This document shows positions 7,026 to 9,310 of a stretch of 9,310 bases of DNA, in pieces. The position numbers were made by a program, and so were the translations under genes. The stretch is from JAUWCW01 sp030609125 [NCBI: Candidatus Rokuibacteriota bacterium] (GTDB taxonomy: Bacteria; JAUVQV01). The stretch spans positions 1 through 9,310 of the forward strand of contig JAUWCW010000055.1 in assembly GCA_030609125.1 (NCBI GenBank). Reading direction: 5' to 3'. Each line of letters opens with the position of its first letter. Position 1 is the first letter of the stretch. The notes under the pieces are model-generated. The model ran no database searches and was not told the DNA's origin. It worked only from the letters and a program-made list of their open reading frames with translations.

Positions 7026-7651
7026 TTATCGGCAGGGAGGAGCGCCGTTACGAGGAGACCGCTTCCACCAACGATCTTGCCTTCGATCTGGCCGCCCGTG
7101 GATGCCGGGAAGGGACGGTGGTGGTGGCGCGGAGCCAGACAGGCGGAAGGGGCAGGCACGGACGGAGATGGTTCTCGGTTCCCGGAGGGAGCCTCACCTT
7201 CTCCGTCCTCCTCGAACCGGTGCGGGACCGGGGAGAATGGCACGAGCTGCCCTGGGTTGTGGCCGGCGCCGTGGCGGAGGCCCTGGTCGGGCTTGGGATT
7301 GGAGAGATAACCCTGAAATCACCCAACGACGTGCTGGCGGGAAGAAGGAAGATCGCCGGCGTTCTTCTGGAGAACCGGATTCCGGGATCGGGTCCGTTTG
7401 TCGTTGCCGGCATCGGGGTGAATGTGAACATAGGCGACGGTGAGTTTCCGAAGGATCTGGGAGAGATCGCAACTTCGGTTCGGGAACGCCTCGGTGAGGA
7501 GAAGGACCCGGAGGATGTTCTGGCCGCGATTTATCTTCCCCTCGACCGCTGCTACGGTCTGTGGCAGGAAGGCGGCGCGGCGCCTGTCTGGGAGAGCCTG
7601 AAGGATAAGGATATTGAATTTATCGGGTTTTCAGCTGTATCCGCAACCTGA
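7022..7651 (+). CDS. birA: Biotin--[biotin carboxyl-carrier protein] ligase, catalytic domain only
   Basis: A 209-aa group I biotin protein ligase: it activates biotin with ATP and attaches it to the carrier Lys of carboxylase subunits. Motifs: ETASTNDLA (12-20), GGRGRHGRRW (41-50, the biotinyl-AMP loop), PGGSLTFSVLL (55-64), KSPNDVLAGRRKIAGVLLE (99-117) and GIGVNVN (130-136). There is no N-terminal helix-turn-helix, so it should not be a biotin repressor. Two oddities: the usual KWPNDV is KSPNDV, and the protein ends about where the small C-terminal SH3-like domain normally starts (last residues EFIGFSAVSAT). The catalytic lysine region (Lys110) is kept. The start is GTG in a GTGA overlap with nadC, so translation is probably coupled. 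Only 9 bp separate it from coaX, leaving no room for the missing domain downstream. Likely functional; this is uncertain because of the short C-terminus. Confidence 0.92.
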   Translation: MIIGREERRYEETASTNDLAFDLAARGCREGTVVVARSQTGGRGRHGRRWFSVPGGSLTFSVLLEPVRDRGEWHELPWVVAGAVAEALVGLGIGEITLKSPNDVLAGRRKIAGVLLENRIPGSGPFVVAGIGVNVNIGDGEFPKDLGEIATSVRERLGEEKDPEDVLAAIYLPLDRCYGLWQEGGAAPVWESLKDKDIEFIGFSAVSAT

Positions 7652-7660
7652 GGAGGGACA

Positions 7661-8458
7661 GTGCTTTTTGTCATCGATGTAGGGAACACGCACATACACC
7701 TCGGTGTGTTCCGCAAAGACGAACTCGTCGCCCACTGGGACGTGTCGAACGACGGGAGCCGCACGGTGGACGAGTTGGGGCTGCTCCTCAAGAGCCTCCT
7801 TGCGGAGAGCGGCCTCGCGGCGGAGGAACTGACGGGAGTGTCGGCAGCGTGTGTCGTGCCGCCTGTGTGCGCCACCATTGAGGCCGCCTTTCGAAAGTAC
7901 TTCGGTCTGAAACCCTTTTTTGCGGGACCCGAGACGGAGAGGAAAATCCTGGAGAGCTTCGATGACCCCAGGGAGGTTGGTGCGGACAGGATTGCCAATG
8001 CCGTGGGGGGCTTTCACAGATACGGCGGTCCGCTCATCGTCGTGGACTTCGGGACGGCGACGACCTTCGACGCCATCGCGGCGGACGGGAGCTACCTGGG
8101 GGGCGCCATCGCCCCCGGTCTGGCCATATCGATCGAGGCCCTCTTCAAAAGGGCGGCACGGCTTCCCAGGATCGAGCTTGTCCGCCCGCCACGGGCTGTG
8201 GCGCAGGATACCGTCTCGGGCATGCAGGCGGGAATCATCTTCGGCTACGCCGGTCTCGTGGAAATGCTGGTCCGAAGAATACGGCGTGAAATAGGGGAGG
8301 AGGCCGAAGTGGTTGCCACGGGAGGGATGGCCGAGCTCATTGTCAGGGAGACGGGGATCGTCGAAAAGGTTGACCCGCACCTCACCCTCGAGGGGCTGAG
8401 GCTCATTTTCGAAAGAAGAGGCGGGGCACGTACCCTCCCTGCGGGCGGGGACAATTAA
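7661..8458 (+). CDS. coaX: Type III pantothenate kinase
   Basis: A 265-aa protein of the acetate-kinase/Hsp70/actin-like fold, phosphorylating pantothenate in the first committed step of coenzyme A synthesis. Motifs: N-terminal FVIDVGNTHIHLGVF with D-x-GNT (residues 6-10), VGADRIANAVGGFHRYGGPL (106-125), VVDFGTATTFDAI (127-139) with catalytic-type Asp129, GGAIAPGLAIS (147-157), DTVSGMQAGIIFGYAG (183-198) and ATGGMA (219-224). Length is slightly above the usual 255-260. The GTG start at 7661 is preceded by AGGAGG (7651-7656), five bases away; this purine run begins at the last base of the birA stop. It is the last gene of the valS-nadC-birA-coaX unit. The next promoter's -35 begins three bases beyond its stop. 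Confidence 0.97.
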   Translation: MLFVIDVGNTHIHLGVFRKDELVAHWDVSNDGSRTVDELGLLLKSLLAESGLAAEELTGVSAACVVPPVCATIEAAFRKYFGLKPFFAGPETERKILESFDDPREVGADRIANAVGGFHRYGGPLIVVDFGTATTFDAIAADGSYLGGAIAPGLAISIEALFKRAARLPRIELVRPPRAVAQDTVSGMQAGIIFGYAGLVEMLVRRIRREIGEEAEVVATGGMAELIVRETGIVEKVDPHLTLEGLRLIFERRGGARTLPAGGDN

Positions 8459-8461
8459 TCG

Positions 8462-8491
8462 TTGACAGCCGCGAGCAAAGCGGGATATAAA
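8462..8491 (+). promoter_or_regulatory. Sigma70-type promoter for the stand-alone receiver gene
   Basis: TTGACA (8462-8467), an 18-bp spacer, then TATAAA (8486-8491). It starts three bases after the coaX stop. The expected start near 8498 gives a leader of about 25 bases containing AGGAG (8512-8516), seven bases before the GTG at 8524. This makes the receiver gene an independent unit. Confidence 0.75.
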
Positions 8492-8523
8492 CTATAGCTA
8501 CGGCAAGAGGCAGGAGTAGCGGC

Positions 8524-8892
8524 GTGGAGGGTAAGAGGAAGGTACTCATCGTGGACGACGACCGGGACATAGTCTCGATCGTATCGACTATTCTCGCCGG
8601 GAGAGGATGGGACATTTCGGCCGCCTACAGCGGGTCGGAGGCGCTGGAGGCGGTGACGGCCTCCAAACCCGACATCATCCTTCTGGATATCATGATGCCC
8701 GAGATGAACGGCATCGAAGTGCTGAAGAAAATCCGAAAAATCGACAGCGATGCCCGGATCATCATGATCACCGCTTTCGGAGACGTCGAATCCTATCTTG
8801 ACTCGATGGAGCTCGGTGCCTACGAATACATCAACAAGCCCTTCGAGACAGACGAACTGCTCGAGATGATCGACCGCGTAGCCGCGGTCTGA
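8524..8892 (+). CDS. Stand-alone CheY/Spo0F-like response regulator
   Basis: A 122-aa protein that is a single receiver domain with no output domain. All signature residues are present: acidic pocket in VLIVDDDRD (Asp11-Asp12-Asp13), phospho-acceptor Asp55 in SKPDIILLDIMMPEMNG, switch Thr83 in IIMITAFGDVES, and Lys105 in YINKPFETDEL. The DIMMPEMNG and ITAFGDVES style is close to Spo0F/NtrC-type receivers. Such proteins act as phosphorelay intermediates or bind targets directly. No histidine kinase lies in the window, so partner and process are unknown. The GTG start at 8524 is supported by AGGAG at 8512-8516 and by the domain beginning immediately. It has its own promoter upstream. In contrast to the 2063-3319 receiver, its switch Thr is intact. 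Confidence 0.93.
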   Translation: MEGKRKVLIVDDDRDIVSIVSTILAGRGWDISAAYSGSEALEAVTASKPDIILLDIMMPEMNGIEVLKKIRKIDSDARIIMITAFGDVESYLDSMELGAYEYINKPFETDELLEMIDRVAAV

Positions 8893-8910
8893 CCGCTTCC
8901 TCATATTTTT
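8884..8910 (+). terminator. Possible weak rho-independent terminator of the receiver gene
   Basis: GCGGT, loop CTG, ACCGC (8884-8896) spans the receiver-gene stop codon. It is followed by the T-rich tract TTCCTCATATTTTT, ending in five T at 8906-8910. The stem is only 5 bp and the T-run is interrupted, so strength is uncertain. Confidence 0.4.
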
Positions 8911-8921
8911 CCAGGATCCGC

Positions 8922-8936
8922 GGGCCCTAAGGGCCC
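8922..8936. repeat. 15-bp near-perfect palindrome at the left tip of the element
   Basis: GGGCCCTAAGGGCCC has 7-base arms around one central A. As a hairpin it gives GGGCCC with a TAA loop. No T-run follows on either strand, so it is unlikely to be an intrinsic terminator. It looks as if two copies of the repeat tip face each other here, which hints at a nested or end-to-end insertion. Confidence 0.6.
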
Positions 8937-8993
8937 ACGCAAGAATAACTTCCCATTTTCGCATCTCATCTTCAGGCCGTCTTTGGCCGATCC

Positions 8994-9134
8994 TCAATCA
9001 CGAAATCCTCGAAATAGCCCGCTATTCCTGCGGTTTCGTGCCGCGAAGCAAATGCCCTTGGGGTGCTCATTCAGATCGACCAAATACGACCTGAATCTGA
9101 GCGCGAATTCTGTGAACTTGTTCTTGCGCGGGCC
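8994..9134 (-). pseudogene. Open stretch following the PIN stop in the same frame; no recognised family
   Basis: Reading leftward on the minus strand, the frame directly after the PIN-gene stop (TAG, 9137-9135) stays open for 46 codons to a TGA at 8996-8994. The predicted residues include KFTEFALRFRSYLVDLNEHP and GICFAARNRRNSGLFRGFRD. It has no start codon of its own with a ribosome site, and it lies wholly in the repeat-like element. I recognise no domain. It could be a decayed coding segment carried by the repeat or a chance open frame in a short interval. Confidence 0.25.
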
Positions 9135-9310
9135 CTAAGTCAACAATTTCACATTCGGCAGGTCCAGGTAATCTGAATCGGACGTTATTACCTTGCAGCG
9201 ATGGCTGAGAGCGACGGCATATACCACGGCATCAGCCATGGCCAGATTGTATTGAAGGGCGACGTCAGCGGCCTGAAGCGCGCCAGTCTCGTCAAGATCT
9301 ATCACTTCGG
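9135..9310 (-). CDS. PIN-domain (VapC-like) protein, C-terminal part (5' end beyond right edge)
   Basis: On the minus strand, a frame entering from the right edge encodes 58 full codons ending at TAG (9137-9135). It includes AADVALQYNLAMADAVVYAV, ALSHRCKVITSDSDYLDLPN and VKLLT. This is the C-terminal half of a PIN-domain fold: helix, 'MADAVVYAVA' with the third acidic residue, and 'ITSDSDY' with the last acidic residues. PIN proteins are Mg-dependent ribonucleases; short ones of about 130 aa are usually VapC toxins paired with a VapB antitoxin just upstream. Here the N-terminal half and any vapB would lie to the right, outside the window. The visible sequence is undisrupted. The stop codon sits inside the tip of the adjacent repeat element, so the C-terminal end may have been set by that insertion. 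Confidence 0.8.
   Translation of the reverse strand, partial: EVIDLDETGALQAADVALQYNLAMADAVVYAVALSHRCKVITSDSDYLDLPNVKLLT

Larger units (their letters stand above)
8920..9139. repeat. Structured repeat-like (MITE-like) element with long imperfect terminal inverted repeats
   Basis: This 220-bp stretch holds no ordinary gene. Its ends are inverted copies: AGGGCCCACGCAAGAA (8930-8945) against TTCTTGCGCGGGCCCT (9121-9136), 15 of 16 matching. Extended outward and inward the match is 18 of 21 (8927-8947 with 9119-9139), then continues weakly into ACTTCCC/AGTTCAC. Both ends also carry the same 12-mer in direct orientation, GCGGGCCCTAAG (8920-8931 and 9128-9139). Inside are nested hairpins: CACGAAA/TTTCGTG (8999-9005, 9034-9040) enclosing AATAGC/GCTATT (9013-9018, 9021-9026), GGCC/GGCC (8975-8978, 8985-8988) and TCAGAT/ATCTGA (9071-9076, 9095-9100). 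GC is visibly lower than in the genes (33 of 60 bases at 9001-9060 against 40 of 60 at 6301-6360). No transposase is present. A non-autonomous element, a dispersed repeat or a structured RNA would all fit. Confidence 0.6.

Noticed and set aside
8455-8997. 180-codon minus-strand frame crossing the receiver gene and the left part of the repeat element
   Set aside because: Most of it is antisense to a clear receiver domain. Its first residues come from the repeat, and I see no domain or upstream ribosome site.
8920-9139. CRISPR array or complete insertion sequence
   Set aside because: There are only two end copies with no regular spacers, and no transposase frame fits inside.

Overview
The window looks like an ordinary chromosomal segment of a GC-rich bacterium. 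It is densely coded almost entirely on the + strand, and only its right edge (from about 8893) looks accessory. Gene content and style suggest a deltaproteobacterium (Desulfobacterota sensu lato). The main clues are a receiver protein with a long Ala/Pro/Glu linker and a conserved-looking helical tail, an HD-type dGTPase-like protein of the non-enterobacterial type, and a valS-nadC-birA-coaX block resembling what I recall from Geobacter-like genomes. This placement is an inference from memory and was not searched.

Layout: (1) 1-1504, the C-terminal half of a DUF362/ferredoxin protein, coupled through a TGATG junction to a dGTP triphosphohydrolase-like HD protein. (2) 1505-3319, a good sigma70-type promoter driving an orphan CheW-domain protein and a 418-aa receiver protein whose conserved switch Thr/Ser is a Lys. 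(3) 3320-3450, a 131-bp gap with one strong GC hairpin. (4) 3451-8458, a tightly packed unit: valS, nadC (1-nt overlap), a short group I birA (4-nt overlap) and coaX (9-nt gap). It combines valyl-tRNA synthesis with NAD, protein-biotin and coenzyme A metabolism. (5) 8459-8892, a second TTGACA-18-TATAAA promoter and a stand-alone CheY/Spo0F-like receiver, with a probable weak terminator at its end. (6) 8893-9139, no ordinary gene, but a roughly 220-bp structured repeat-like element bounded by long imperfect inverted repeats. (7) 9135-9310, on the minus strand, the C-terminal 58 residues of a PIN-domain (VapC-like) protein whose stop codon lies inside the tip of that element.

The metabolic genes are conventional. 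The least explained part is the 8920-9139 element and its junction with the PIN gene. There the reading frame stays open for 47 further codons after the PIN stop. Smaller points are the Lys-substituted receiver, the C-terminally short BirA with KSPNDV in place of KWPNDV, a G9 tract coding the conserved Gly triplet of NadC, and a near-leaderless promoter arrangement at the CheW gene. I see no CRISPR array, tRNA, rRNA, intact insertion sequence or complete new multi-gene system here.
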